Under the pieces are notes generated by a model, which did not search any database, was not told where the DNA came from, and saw only the letters and a program-made list of their open reading frames with translations. Below, piece by piece: positions 1 to 6,323 of a DNA stretch of 6,323 nt. Location of the stretch: contig DATEVB010000133.1 in the NCBI GenBank assembly GCA_035282865.1, positions 1 through 6,323 on the forward strand, read 5' to 3'. A program made the position numbers and the translations under genes. Positions within the stretch are counted from its first letter, which is position 1; each line of letters opens with the position of its first letter. The DNA is from UBA4744 sp035282865. Its GTDB lineage: Bacteria > Actinomycetota > Acidimicrobiia > Spongiisociales > UBA4744.

Positions 1-1110
1 GGCCTGGGCAGACGTATCGCGGAGGTCGTCGACGACGACGTATCGACCTATGGCGGGCAAGGCCCGGCCGGCCGCTTCCGCGAGATCGAGATCGAACTGG
101 AGGAAGGCACCGATGAGGAGATCCTGAACGGTCTGGTCTCCTGCCTCCGAGAGGCCGGGGCGGGTCCCGTAACCCGGATGAGCAAACTCGCCCGGGCGTT
201 GGGCACCCCGGCCCTGCGAGATCCCGACGTCGTGGTCACCGAGCCCGGGGACGATCCCAGCGTTGAAGAGGTGATTCGGGCTGCCATCTCACGGTCGGTG
301 CGACGGTTCATCGTTCATATGCCGGGAGTACATCTCGGCCAAGATCCGGAATCGCTGCATCAGGCTCGCGTCGCAACCCGGCGCCTCCGATCTGATCTAC
401 GCACCTTCGCGTCTTTGCTCGACCAGGGCTGGGTCGGGTCGCTCAGGGACGAGTTGCGCTGGATGGGTGGTGCCCTCGGTACCGTCCGGGACGTCGACGT
501 GCTGACGCTGCGGCTGGTCGGTACGTCCCAGCATCTCCCGACGGCCGACCGTTACCCATTACGAGTGATGATGACGATGCTGCACGCCGAGCGGGAGAAG
601 TGGCGCAGAGCTTTGCTGAAAGCGGCGGGTGAGGAGCGGTATCTCGAGCTGCTCGACCGGATGGTCGACGCGGCCAATCACCCTCGACTCTTGCCGTCGG
701 CAGACCGCCCCTCCCGTGAGGCGCTGCTGGAGCTGGCCCGAGCTCCGTTCGAGCTTCTCGTGCAAACCGTCGAGGAGCTGCCGGACAAACCGGCCGACCC
801 CGACCTACACCGCATCCGGATACGGGCCAAGCGCGTCCGGTACGCCGCCGAGGCAGTCGCGCCGGTGGTCGGCAAGAGGGCATTCCGGTTTGCGGCAGCC
901 GCCGCCCGGCTGCAAGGCACGCTCGGTGAACTGCAGGACTCTGCCTTCGCCCACGCCTGGCTGGTGAAGGCCTCCCAACACCACCCGGCGGTGGCGTTCA
1001 CGGCCGGTCAGCTGGCGGGGTTCGAACTGGCTCGCGCCGAGGCAGCTCGGACCGGATGGCCGGCCGCGTGGCAGGAACTGTCGCGCGACAAGTTGCGGAG
1101 CTGGATGTGA
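1..1110 (+). CDS. CYTH-CHAD domain protein, N-terminally cut by the window edge
   Basis: The frame is open from base 1 to the TGA at 1108-1110, giving 369 visible residues. Visible residues 1-60 are the end of a CYTH (triphosphate tunnel) domain: a VVDDDVS stretch (9-15) is followed by the acidic strand FREIEIELEEG (26-36), which carries the alternating glutamates that line the tunnel and bind metal and triphosphate. A linker (about 61-85) leads into a CHAD domain (about 86-365). Its two half-repeats show the basic helices HQARVATRRLR (120-130) and HRIRIRAKRVRY (270-281), whose conserved His/Arg/Lys residues are known in the family to bind polyphosphate. The segment LQGTLGELQD is also typical of CHAD. 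Family knowledge: CYTH domains act on triphosphates, and CHAD proteins associate with polyphosphate. Inference: a cytoplasmic, polyphosphate-linked triphosphatase. It is probably co-transcribed with the overlapping Nudix gene, and ppk1 nearby supports the role. The ATG at 178 falls after the CYTH domain and is not the start. Confidence 0.93.
   Translation, partial: GLGRRIAEVVDDDVSTYGGQGPAGRFREIEIELEEGTDEEILNGLVSCLREAGAGPVTRMSKLARALGTPALRDPDVVVTEPGDDPSVEEVIRAAISRSVRRFIVHMPGVHLGQDPESLHQARVATRRLRSDLRTFASLLDQGWVGSLRDELRWMGGALGTVRDVDVLTLRLVGTSQHLPTADRYPLRVMMTMLHAEREKWRRALLKAAGEERYLELLDRMVDAANHPRLLPSADRPSREALLELARAPFELLVQTVEELPDKPADPDLHRIRIRAKRVRYAAEAVAPVVGKRAFRFAAAAARLQGTLGELQDSAFAHAWLVKASQHHPAVAFTAGQLAGFELARAEAARTGWPAAWQELSRDKLRSWM
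1097..1100 (+). promoter_or_regulatory. Shine-Dalgarno GGAG for the Nudix gene
   Basis: GGAG lies six bases before GTG 1107, inside the last codons of the CYTH-CHAD gene. It supports the GTG start and a 4-bp GTGA overlap, rather than the ATG at 1056 deep inside the upstream gene, and suggests translational coupling of the two genes. Confidence 0.6.
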
Positions 1111-1514
1111 CGGAAGTGCAGGCGGCGGGCGGCCTGGTCACCCGCGTCGATGCTTCTGGCAATCGGCACGTGCTTCTCGTGCACCGACCTCGCTACAACG
1201 ACTGGACCTTTCCAAAGGGCAAGCTGGACCCAGGAGAGACGTTCGAAGGTGCTGCGCTCCGGGAGGTGGCCGAAGAGACCGGCCTGGTCTGCCGTCTGGT
1301 CGGAGAGGTCGCTCCCGTCCGCTACCGGGATGCGGCCGGTCTTCCCAAAATCGTCCGGTACTGGCACATGGTCCCCATCGAGGGTGACATCGATGCCTAC
1401 GTCTTCAACGAGGAGATCGACGACCTGCGCTGGGCCCCGGTGCATGAGGCGGCAACGCTGCTGAGCTACGCACACGATCGCCGCCTGCTGGCTGGTCTGG
1501 ATAGGCGGGGCTAG
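1107..1514 (+). CDS. Nudix hydrolase, similar to the N-terminal half of MutT1
   Basis: A 135-residue single-domain Nudix protein. The complete Nudix box runs from G38 to L60 and matches GX5EX7REUXEEXGU exactly: G38, E44, R52-E53, E56-E57, G59. These glutamates bind the catalytic metal. The preceding segment HRPRYNDWTFPKGK and the late YAHDRRLL closely resemble, from memory, the Nudix half of mycobacterial MutT1 (HRPRYDDWSLPKGK, YAQDRKVL). Family knowledge: such enzymes hydrolyse nucleoside diphosphates linked to another group. MutT1 acts on 8-oxo-(d)GTP and diadenosine polyphosphates. The substrate here is not shown; an oxidised nucleotide or Ap(n)A is a reasonable inference. The C-terminal histidine-phosphatase domain of MutT1 is absent: the protein ends at a TAG (1512-1514) shortly after the Nudix fold. 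The start is GTG 1107, with GGAG six bases upstream and a 4-bp overlap with the CYTH-CHAD gene, so the two are probably one operon. It converges on ppk1 with only three bases between the stops. Confidence 0.93.
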   Translation: MTEVQAAGGLVTRVDASGNRHVLLVHRPRYNDWTFPKGKLDPGETFEGAALREVAEETGLVCRLVGEVAPVRYRDAAGLPKIVRYWHMVPIEGDIDAYVFNEEIDDLRWAPVHEAATLLSYAHDRRLLAGLDRRG

Positions 1515-1517
1515 AAG

Positions 1518-3740
1518 CTAGATGTCGATCTCGTCGTCGTGATCCGGCGGGGTGGATTGAGCTGCCCCATGTGGCAACTCGACGGTGATGCCGTCCTCAC
1601 TCCTTGCCGCGAAGTGCTCCAGCATCCAGGCTTGGGAATCGAGGGGTTCTTCGCCCGGTCCTGGTTGCAGCCGCACGTGGGTGCCGTCGGGCTGCAACAG
1701 CCGTGCCTGCATGTTGTCGTTGAGATGCACGAAGAGGACGGCGTCACGGATGAGCTCCAGCAGTCGATTGCTCACCGGGAACAGGATTTCGACCCGTCGG
1801 TTCAGGTTGCGTGGCATGAGATCGGCGCTGCCCAGCAGCATCTCCTCCTCACCCCCGTTGCGGAAGTAGAAGATGCGAGCGTGTTCCAGGAACCGCCCGA
1901 CGATCGAAGTTACCCGTATGTTCTCGCTCAACCCCGGGACACCGGGCCGGAGAGAGCAGATAGCGCGCACCTGAAGGTCGATCTTCACGCCGGCTTGCGA
2001 TGCCCGGTACAAGGCCTGGATCATACTTTGGTCGACCAGGGCGTTCATCTTGATGGCGAGATATCCATCGCCGTGGTGGCGGTGCCGTTCTATTTCCCGG
2101 TCGAGCCGGGCGGCAATCTCCTCACGCATGGTGGTGGGGGCAACGAGGAGCTTCCGGTAGTGCGTCTGGTGGGCGTAACCGGTCAAGACGTTGAACAGCT
2201 CAGAGACATCGGAAGCGATCTCTTCGTCGCAGGTGAAGAGGCCGAAGTCGGTGTAGATGCGGGCCGTCACAGGGTTGTAGTTGCCGGTGGACATGTGCAC
2301 GTACCGACGGATGCCGCTCGATTCCCGGCGGACGATCAAGAGGAGCTTGCAGTGGGTCTTGAGCCCGACCAGGCCGTAAACAACGTGGACACCGGCCTTT
2401 TCAAGCTGTCGAGCCCAGCTGAGGTTGTTCTCCTCGTCGAAACGAGCCTTCAGCTCCACCAGCACGGTAACCTGGCGGCCGTTCTCACGGGCCTCGAGGA
2501 GGGCCTCGACGATGGGTGAGTTGGGGCCGACCCGGTAGAGAGTTTGTTTGATCGTCAGCACTTTGGGATCGCGGGCGGCTTGACGGACCAACTCGACGAC
2601 CGGGGCGAAACTGTCGTACGGGTGGTACGTGACCACGTCTTGCTGGCGCAGCACCAAGAAGAGATCGTTGGCTCCTCGGAAGGGGGGCGGGGTGGCCGGC
2701 AGAAAGGGCTCGAACTTGAGGTCGGGACGATCGACCACAGTGAGCTCCATCAGGTCGGCCAACCCCAGGGGGCCCTCGACGGTGAACACCTGGTAGGGGG
2801 CCAGCCGCAGGTTCTTGGCGAGCATGGTCCTGACCCATTCCGGCATGTCGTGATCGATCTCGAGGCGGTCGGCAGAACCGAACCGACGCATGCCGACTCC
2901 CTGTTCGACCGCCACCGACAGGTCGGATGCCTCGTCTTCCTCGATCTCGACGTCGGCGTCGCGGGTGAGGCGAAACGGGTAAGCGGCCTCTACCTCGACA
3001 CCGGGGAACAGCAGATCGAGGTTGGCGGCGATTACTGCTTCGATCCATACGAAGGTGTTGGGGGCCTCGACAAGCCCGATGCTTTCGTAGCTGTCGGCGC
3101 TCTCTTCGCTGGGAACCCTGAGCAGGCGCGGGAAGGCGGGCGGCACCTTGAGCCGGGCGAAGCGCTCGCCCCGCACCGGGTCTTTGACCAGCACCGCCAG
3201 GTTCATACTGAGGTTGGCGATGTGGGGGAATGGCCGGCCCGGATCGAAGGCCAGCGGAGTGAGGGCCGGGAAGATCTCGCGCTTGAAATGGCGCCGCAGC
3301 AGCCTCTTCTGCTTGCCCTTCAGCTCGTCGTAGGAGAGTACGGCCAGATCGGCTTCGCGCAGGGCCTTGCTCAGATCGGACTGCCAGCAATCCATCTGCG
3401 CGGCCAGTTCCGGAAGCAGCTCCCTACGGATGGCCGCCAATTGTTCTGAGGGCGTCATGCCGTCGGGTGGCGCCGAGAGCACACCCGATTCCAGCTGTCG
3501 GCGCAGACCGGACACCCTGATCATGAAGAACTCGTCGAGGTTGCTGGCGAAGATCGACAGGAATTTGACCCGCTCGAGAAGGGGATGACGGTGATCGAGT
3601 GCCTCCTCGAGGACCCGTGCGTTGAACTGCACCCAGCTCAGCTCCCGGTTGATGAACAGGGAAGGGTCATCGAGGTTGTCGACCAAGGGTGATGGGGGTT
3701 GATCTTCCGTAGTCATCATGAACGGGTGGGAGGGCCTCAT
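1518..3740 (-). CDS. ppk1: Polyphosphate kinase 1
   Basis: A 740-residue protein matching PPK1 over its whole length (E. coli PPK is 688 residues, mycobacterial about 740). PPK1 reversibly transfers the ATP gamma-phosphate onto growing polyphosphate through a phosphohistidine. Order of parts: N-domain from about residue 28 (FINRELSWVQFNARVLEEA, then NLDEFFMIRV at 67-76), middle domain about 140-320, and two phospholipase-D-like C-terminal domains about 350-515 and 520-690. Key residues visible: H463 in GLKTHCKL, the counterpart of the autophosphorylated His435 of E. coli; H482 in YVHMSTGNYN; R403 in KQTLYRV; R433 in ELKARFDEENN; H620 in GRFLEHARI. All are intact, so an active enzyme is expected. 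A short acidic tail (DDEIDI) ends the protein. The start is uncertain: ATG 3740 has no clear Shine-Dalgarno, and ATG 3719 or 3716 would shorten it by 7 or 8 residues without touching the conserved domain. It is transcribed divergently from the phosphatase gene and convergently to the Nudix gene. Confidence 0.98.
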   Translation of the reverse strand: MRPSHPFMMTTEDQPPSPLVDNLDDPSLFINRELSWVQFNARVLEEALDHRHPLLERVKFLSIFASNLDEFFMIRVSGLRRQLESGVLSAPPDGMTPSEQLAAIRRELLPELAAQMDCWQSDLSKALREADLAVLSYDELKGKQKRLLRRHFKREIFPALTPLAFDPGRPFPHIANLSMNLAVLVKDPVRGERFARLKVPPAFPRLLRVPSEESADSYESIGLVEAPNTFVWIEAVIAANLDLLFPGVEVEAAYPFRLTRDADVEIEEDEASDLSVAVEQGVGMRRFGSADRLEIDHDMPEWVRTMLAKNLRLAPYQVFTVEGPLGLADLMELTVVDRPDLKFEPFLPATPPPFRGANDLFLVLRQQDVVTYHPYDSFAPVVELVRQAARDPKVLTIKQTLYRVGPNSPIVEALLEARENGRQVTVLVELKARFDEENNLSWARQLEKAGVHVVYGLVGLKTHCKLLLIVRRESSGIRRYVHMSTGNYNPVTARIYTDFGLFTCDEEIASDVSELFNVLTGYAHQTHYRKLLVAPTTMREEIAARLDREIERHRHHGDGYLAIKMNALVDQSMIQALYRASQAGVKIDLQVRAICSLRPGVPGLSENIRVTSIVGRFLEHARIFYFRNGGEEEMLLGSADLMPRNLNRRVEILFPVSNRLLELIRDAVLFVHLNDNMQARLLQPDGTHVRLQPGPGEEPLDSQAWMLEHFAARSEDGITVELPHGAAQSTPPDHDDEIDI

Positions 3741-3837
3741 CCCAAAGCTATCGGCGGGGCTCGCTAGTCAATATACAGATTCCTCGGATCTGGCCGCCGG
3801 TAGCATGACGGCGCCGACCCTGCTCGTGAGGCAATTG
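3741..3837. promoter_or_regulatory. Divergent promoter region between ppk1 and the SixA-like gene
   Basis: This 97-base gap is the only place within the window for promoters of both flanking genes. It contains an AT-rich island in otherwise GC-rich DNA. On the plus strand TATACA (3772-3777) is a plausible -10 box for the phosphatase gene, but no good -35 is visible. On the minus strand TTGACT (3771-3766) resembles a -35 and is followed 15 bases later by TAGCTT (3750-3745), which fits TANNNT; this would start transcription almost at the ppk1 ATG. An overlapping minus-strand TATATT (3775-3770) is an alternative -10. No operator or PHO-box-like direct repeat was recognised. The boxes are matched by eye only. 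Confidence 0.4.
3826..3831 (+). promoter_or_regulatory. Shine-Dalgarno GTGAGG deciding the SixA-like start
   Basis: GTGAGG lies six bases before GTG 3838. The upstream in-frame ATGs at 3718 and 3805 have no comparable site. Starting at 3838 places the catalytic RHA motif at residues 8-10, as is usual for SixA proteins. Confidence 0.55.
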
Positions 3838-4347
3838 GTGAAGACCGTCATCCTGTTTCGCCATGCAAAATCTGACTGGAACGCCTCTTTCGGTTCCGAC
3901 CACGAACGGCCGCTCGCCGAGCGGGGCCGCCAGGCTGCAAACCGGATGGGCCGCTTTCTGGCGCAGCGGGGCGAGGTTCCCGAGCTGGCCATCGCCTCGA
4001 CCGCGTTGCGCGCTCGGGACACCCTCGACCGGGCGGTGCGGGCAGGGGATTGGTCGTGCGAGGTAGAGCTGCGCGATGACCTGTATCTCCCGGCGCCGGA
4101 TGGGCTATTGGGCGTGCTTCACCAACAGTCGGAACCGCTGACCTCGGTGATGCTGGTCGGCCACGAACCGGCCTGGTCCGAAACACTGTCCCTCCTGGTT
4201 GGGGGCGGTGAGTTCCGGTTGCCCACCGCCGCCATGGCCCGTGTAGATGTTGCGGTCGATCGATGGGAAGAGGTCGAATTCGGGTTGGGCGAACTCCGCT
4301 GGTTGGTGACGCCCAAAGAACTCACCGAGCCTCGTGAGGCTCGGTGA
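3838..4347 (+). CDS. sixA: SixA-like phosphohistidine phosphatase (histidine phosphatase family)
   Basis: With the GTG 3838 start the protein has 169 residues, close to E. coli SixA (about 161), and begins MKTVILFRHAKSDW. R8-H9 form the RH(G/A) motif in which the histidine becomes phosphorylated. S54 and R58 in ASTALRARDT supply the second arginine, and H109 in VGHEPAWSE is the second catalytic histidine. All core residues of the two-histidine phosphatase family are present. There is no signal peptide, so it is cytoplasmic. Family knowledge: SixA removes phosphate from phosphohistidine proteins such as HPt domains and the PTS protein NPr; related domains act on small phosphates, and one forms the C-terminal half of mycobacterial MutT1. 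The RHAKSDW signature fits SixA better than the MutT1 C-terminus, so the substrate is open. The gene is divergent from ppk1. Its last codons form one arm and the loop of a perfect inverted repeat that includes the TGA stop. An N-terminally longer form from ATG 3805 is possible but less likely. Confidence 0.9.
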   Translation: MKTVILFRHAKSDWNASFGSDHERPLAERGRQAANRMGRFLAQRGEVPELAIASTALRARDTLDRAVRAGDWSCEVELRDDLYLPAPDGLLGVLHQQSEPLTSVMLVGHEPAWSETLSLLVGGGEFRLPTAAMARVDVAVDRWEEVEFGLGELRWLVTPKELTEPREAR

Positions 4348-4349
4348 GT
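4320..4349. terminator. Hairpin terminator between convergent genes, overlapping the sixA stop
   Basis: Arms CTCACCGAGCCT (4321-4332) and AGGCTCGGTGAG (4337-4348) pair perfectly around a CGTG loop, and A4320-T4349 extends the stem to 13 bp. On the minus strand the stem runs into TTCTTTGGG, a short U-rich tail, so it fits an intrinsic terminator for the beta-propeller gene, 73 bases after its stop. On the plus strand no U-tract follows, so termination of the phosphatase transcript would be weaker or only 3'-end protection. The repeat encodes the last residues of the phosphatase and contains its TGA. Confidence 0.7.
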
Positions 4350-4379
4350 AGCCGCCTGCTTACAGCTTCCAGCCGCCGG

Positions 4380-4395
4380 CCGGCTTCTCAGCCGG
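4380..4395 (-). other. Small hairpin with GAGA tetraloop in the 3' region of the beta-propeller gene
   Basis: Read on the minus strand, CCGGCT and AGCCGG pair perfectly around GAGA, a GNRA-type stable loop. It lies 27 bases after the beta-propeller stop and before the larger hairpin. No U-tract follows. It may only add stability to the 3' end, and a 6-bp GC-rich palindrome can occur by chance. Confidence 0.35.
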
Positions 4396-4422
4396 GTGCT
4401 CGTCGCTGGTTGCTTCTTCTGC

Positions 4423-6323
4423 TCACCGGAACGACACCCAGGCGATGTCGGACAGGTCGGTCAGGCTGCTTGCCTTCAGACCCTTCTCCGACACGGTGTA
4501 GACCAGGTCGCCGATCACCAGCGACCGGTGGATCTGCGCCTGCCATTCGTACCCGTACTCGTCGTCATCACTACCGGGCTTCAGACCGAGATGGGTAACG
4601 GCACCGACGTCGGTAATCCCGTCTCGGTCGACGATCACGCCGATTGCCCCGGTGAACCACTCCTCACGACCGTCCTCCCACGACCAGGCCTGGACGGGCA
4701 ACATCGTCAGTCCGGTGGCCGGCCAGTACAGGAAAGCTCGGTGGTCGTACTCGACCTCCGACCAGCCGTCCTCAAAGGTCATCTTTTGGATCCGCTTCGG
4801 GTCGGCCGGATCGCTCACATCGAACACCGCCACCTGGGTCCCCTTGGTACGGCCTTGTTCATCGGCGTCCTGACCGATCCCCAGCAGGAGACCCTCGCCC
4901 ATCGGATGTAGGTAGGCCGAGTATCCGAGAATCTTGAGTTCGCCGAGAACCTCGGGTGCTCTGGGGTCGGACAGGTCGATGGCGTAGAGCGGATCGGTCT
5001 GCCGGTAAGTCACAACGTAGGCCAGGTCGTCGATGTAGCGGATGCTGTAGATCCGCTCGCCCTTGCCCAACCCGGTTACCTCGCCGATCACCTCGAGGAT
5101 GCCTTCGTCCTCACGGAGGACCTTTACAGAACTCTCCGATACCGAATCGTTCCGCCAACCCCACCACTCGGGCTCGCTGGTGGTGGCCACCCGGAGGTCA
5201 CCGTTGTGTTCCGACATGGCCCACTGGTTGAGGAGGAAGCCATCGACTTCACCGGAAGCCAGGTACAGGGCCGCCGTCTCGCCCGAGATGTCGAATTTGT
5301 GGATCTCGGTAGTCACACCCTCGAACTCATCGGCGGCGTCATCGTCTTCGAGAACGCTCCAGTCGTGCCAGCGTTGGGTTGCGACGTACAGGGAATCTTG
5401 CGAGGCGTAGACGGTGTCACCATCGCCGAACACGCCAACCGCGTCGGCTGGTTCCAGGCCGCGAGAGAGATCGATGGTCAGCACGGTCAGGGTTCCCAGA
5501 CCGGAGAACTCGTGAGGCTTGAAGGTCTGCTCGCACTCCAACAGGACTCCTTCGGTGGTGACGGTGCGGTTGCCGCGCTTCTCTTCCAGCACGAAGTAGG
5601 GCAGCCAGTTGTCGATCGTCGAGTCCTCGATCACCTGCCGGTTGGCCCGCTCCGCGTCCCGCTCGGACCGTAAACCCGAACCGGTTGGATTCACGAACTC
5701 CAAACCCGTCGGATAGGCATCCACGACCACCCGGGCGGTGTCGCCGACCATGCGCGCACTGAGGTAACTGCCGTCGACGAAGAGCGTCCTGACGACCGCC
5801 ATGTCCTCCGGATCGGAGATGTCGACCTCGGAGAGCACGGAGATCCCGGACCCGTAGTAAGGGATGTCCGGGTTCCAGATCTCGGGGGCCAGGCGAACGG
5901 GAATGTCCCACTGATTGGTGCGGGACATGATCAGCAGTGTGTCGCCGGCCAGCAACATCTCCTGGGCCCAGCCACCCTCGTCGAGTTGAAGTGAGCCCGC
6001 CAGCTCCGGCTGGTCGCCGCTCACGTCGACGTAGTAGAGGACACCCTGGGCGATGGCGAGAATCCGGGTGCCGTCGGTCTTGACGATGTCGGGCTCGTCG
6101 ACACCGGCTTCTTGCACATTGGTGGTCGAGTAGTCGATCCCGGCCTGCGGGTCGGCATTTCGGGCTGCTCCTGTGGTGGGAGCGGCGGCATCGTCCATCG
6201 CCATTTCCTCCACCATCCAGGGTCCGCCCCAGTACCCATACCCGAGGCCGTAGGGCCCGACCAACTCGAGCGCATGCTCCTTGACGTAGGCGAGCAGTGG
6301 CTCACAGGCGTTGAACGGCTGCA
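4423..6323 (-). CDS. Secreted-type beta-propeller domain protein, N-terminus outside the window
   Basis: The frame is open from the right window edge to a TGA at 4425-4423, giving 632 visible residues. The stretch before the in-frame TTG at 6264 still reads like protein of this family (FNACEPLLAYVKEHALELVGPYG, visible 3-25), so the true start lies beyond base 6323 and any signal peptide is not seen. The signature TTNVQEAGVDEPDIVKTDG (visible 66-84) identifies the family of extracellular proteins with a C-terminal beta-propeller distantly related to WD-40 (Beta_propel, COG4880 type). Six blade-like repeats of the form (V/I/F)D(V/I/L)S recur at about visible residues 98, 166, 283, 343, 448 and 500, the last two continuing DP. 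Acidic loops (EDDDAADEFEG near 325, GSDDDEYGYEW near 585) might bind metal; this is a guess. No catalytic motif is evident, and the family has no established function that I know of. The gene is convergent to the phosphatase gene, and no partner gene is visible in the window. Confidence 0.93.
   Translation of the reverse strand, partial: QPFNACEPLLAYVKEHALELVGPYGLGYGYWGGPWMVEEMAMDDAAAPTTGAARNADPQAGIDYSTTNVQEAGVDEPDIVKTDGTRILAIAQGVLYYVDVSGDQPELAGSLQLDEGGWAQEMLLAGDTLLIMSRTNQWDIPVRLAPEIWNPDIPYYGSGISVLSEVDISDPEDMAVVRTLFVDGSYLSARMVGDTARVVVDAYPTGLEFVNPTGSGLRSERDAERANRQVIEDSTIDNWLPYFVLEEKRGNRTVTTEGVLLECEQTFKPHEFSGLGTLTVLTIDLSRGLEPADAVGVFGDGDTVYASQDSLYVATQRWHDWSVLEDDDAADEFEGVTTEIHKFDISGETAALYLASGEVDGFLLNQWAMSEHNGDLRVATTSEPEWWGWRNDSVSESSVKVLREDEGILEVIGEVTGLGKGERIYSIRYIDDLAYVVTYRQTDPLYAIDLSDPRAPEVLGELKILGYSAYLHPMGEGLLLGIGQDADEQGRTKGTQVAVFDVSDPADPKRIQKMTFEDGWSEVEYDHRAFLYWPATGLTMLPVQAWSWEDGREEWFTGAIGVIVDRDGITDVGAVTHLGLKPGSDDDEYGYEWQAQIHRSLVIGDLVYTVSEKGLKASSLTDLSDIAWVSFR

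Noticed and set aside
27..38. 12-base palindrome GTCGTCGACGAC
   Set aside because: It arises from a Val-Val-Asp-Asp coding stretch with repeated GTC/GAC codons; there is no partner copy or regulatory context.
178..1110. ATG 178 as the start of a stand-alone CHAD protein
   Set aside because: The frame is open to base 1, and the upstream residues carry the CYTH acidic motif FREIEIELEEG, so the protein is a CYTH-CHAD fusion cut by the window edge.
1539..3449. Two long plus-strand open frames antisense to ppk1, in the same frame (1539-2519 and 2544-3449)
   Set aside because: They mirror the codon pattern of ppk1 in GC-rich DNA. Their translations show no recognisable domain, while ppk1 on the other strand is complete and intact.
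3718..3837. N-terminally extended phosphatase from ATG 3718
   Set aside because: It would overlap the first codons of ppk1, lacks a ribosome site, and adds 40 residues without family similarity before the MKTVILFRHA start.
4396..5673. Plus-strand open frames antisense to the beta-propeller gene (4396-4911, 5206-5673)
   Set aside because: Shadow frames of a clearly coding minus-strand gene, with no recognisable motifs.
4423..6264. TTG 6264 as the start of the beta-propeller protein
   Set aside because: The frame continues to the window edge with family-like sequence, and a start here would leave no signal peptide for a protein of a secreted family.

Overview
The window looks like chromosomal DNA from a high-GC bacterium (roughly 60-65% GC by eye). 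Its genes are tightly packed, with frequent GTG starts and a 4-bp stop/start overlap. An actinobacterial source is most likely: the Nudix protein resembles the N-terminal half of mycobacterial MutT1 and sits beside a 740-residue polyphosphate kinase, the same pairing as in Mycobacterium (ppk1 and mutT1 are adjacent there). A deep-branching actinobacterial class is possible, but the window does not settle this.

Layout. Bases 1-1110 (+) hold the C-terminal part of a CYTH-CHAD protein whose start lies left of the window. It overlaps by 4 bp a small Nudix hydrolase (1107-1514, +). Three bases later the convergent ppk1 ends (1518-3740, -). A 97-bp divergent intergenic region with an AT-rich island (about 3766-3777) separates ppk1 from a SixA-like histidine phosphatase (3838-4347, +). 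A perfect 12-bp inverted repeat (13 bp with one A-T pair) covers the end of the phosphatase gene. It probably works as a terminator, better for the minus strand. The right end (4423-6323, -) is a large secreted-type beta-propeller protein whose N-terminus lies beyond the window.

How the genes fit together. The first four genes form a phosphate-chemistry neighbourhood. PPK1 makes polyphosphate. The CHAD domain is expected to bind polyphosphate, and the CYTH domain belongs to the triphosphate tunnel enzymes. The Nudix and histidine-phosphatase proteins correspond in domain type to the two halves of mycobacterial MutT1, but here they are separate genes on either side of ppk1. The beta-propeller protein is convergent to this group and has no evident functional link to it. 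There are no RNA genes, insertion sequences, CRISPR arrays or prophage signs, and no gene-free stretch reaches 300 bases. I see no clearly new system; the split MutT1-type arrangement around ppk1 is the most notable point.
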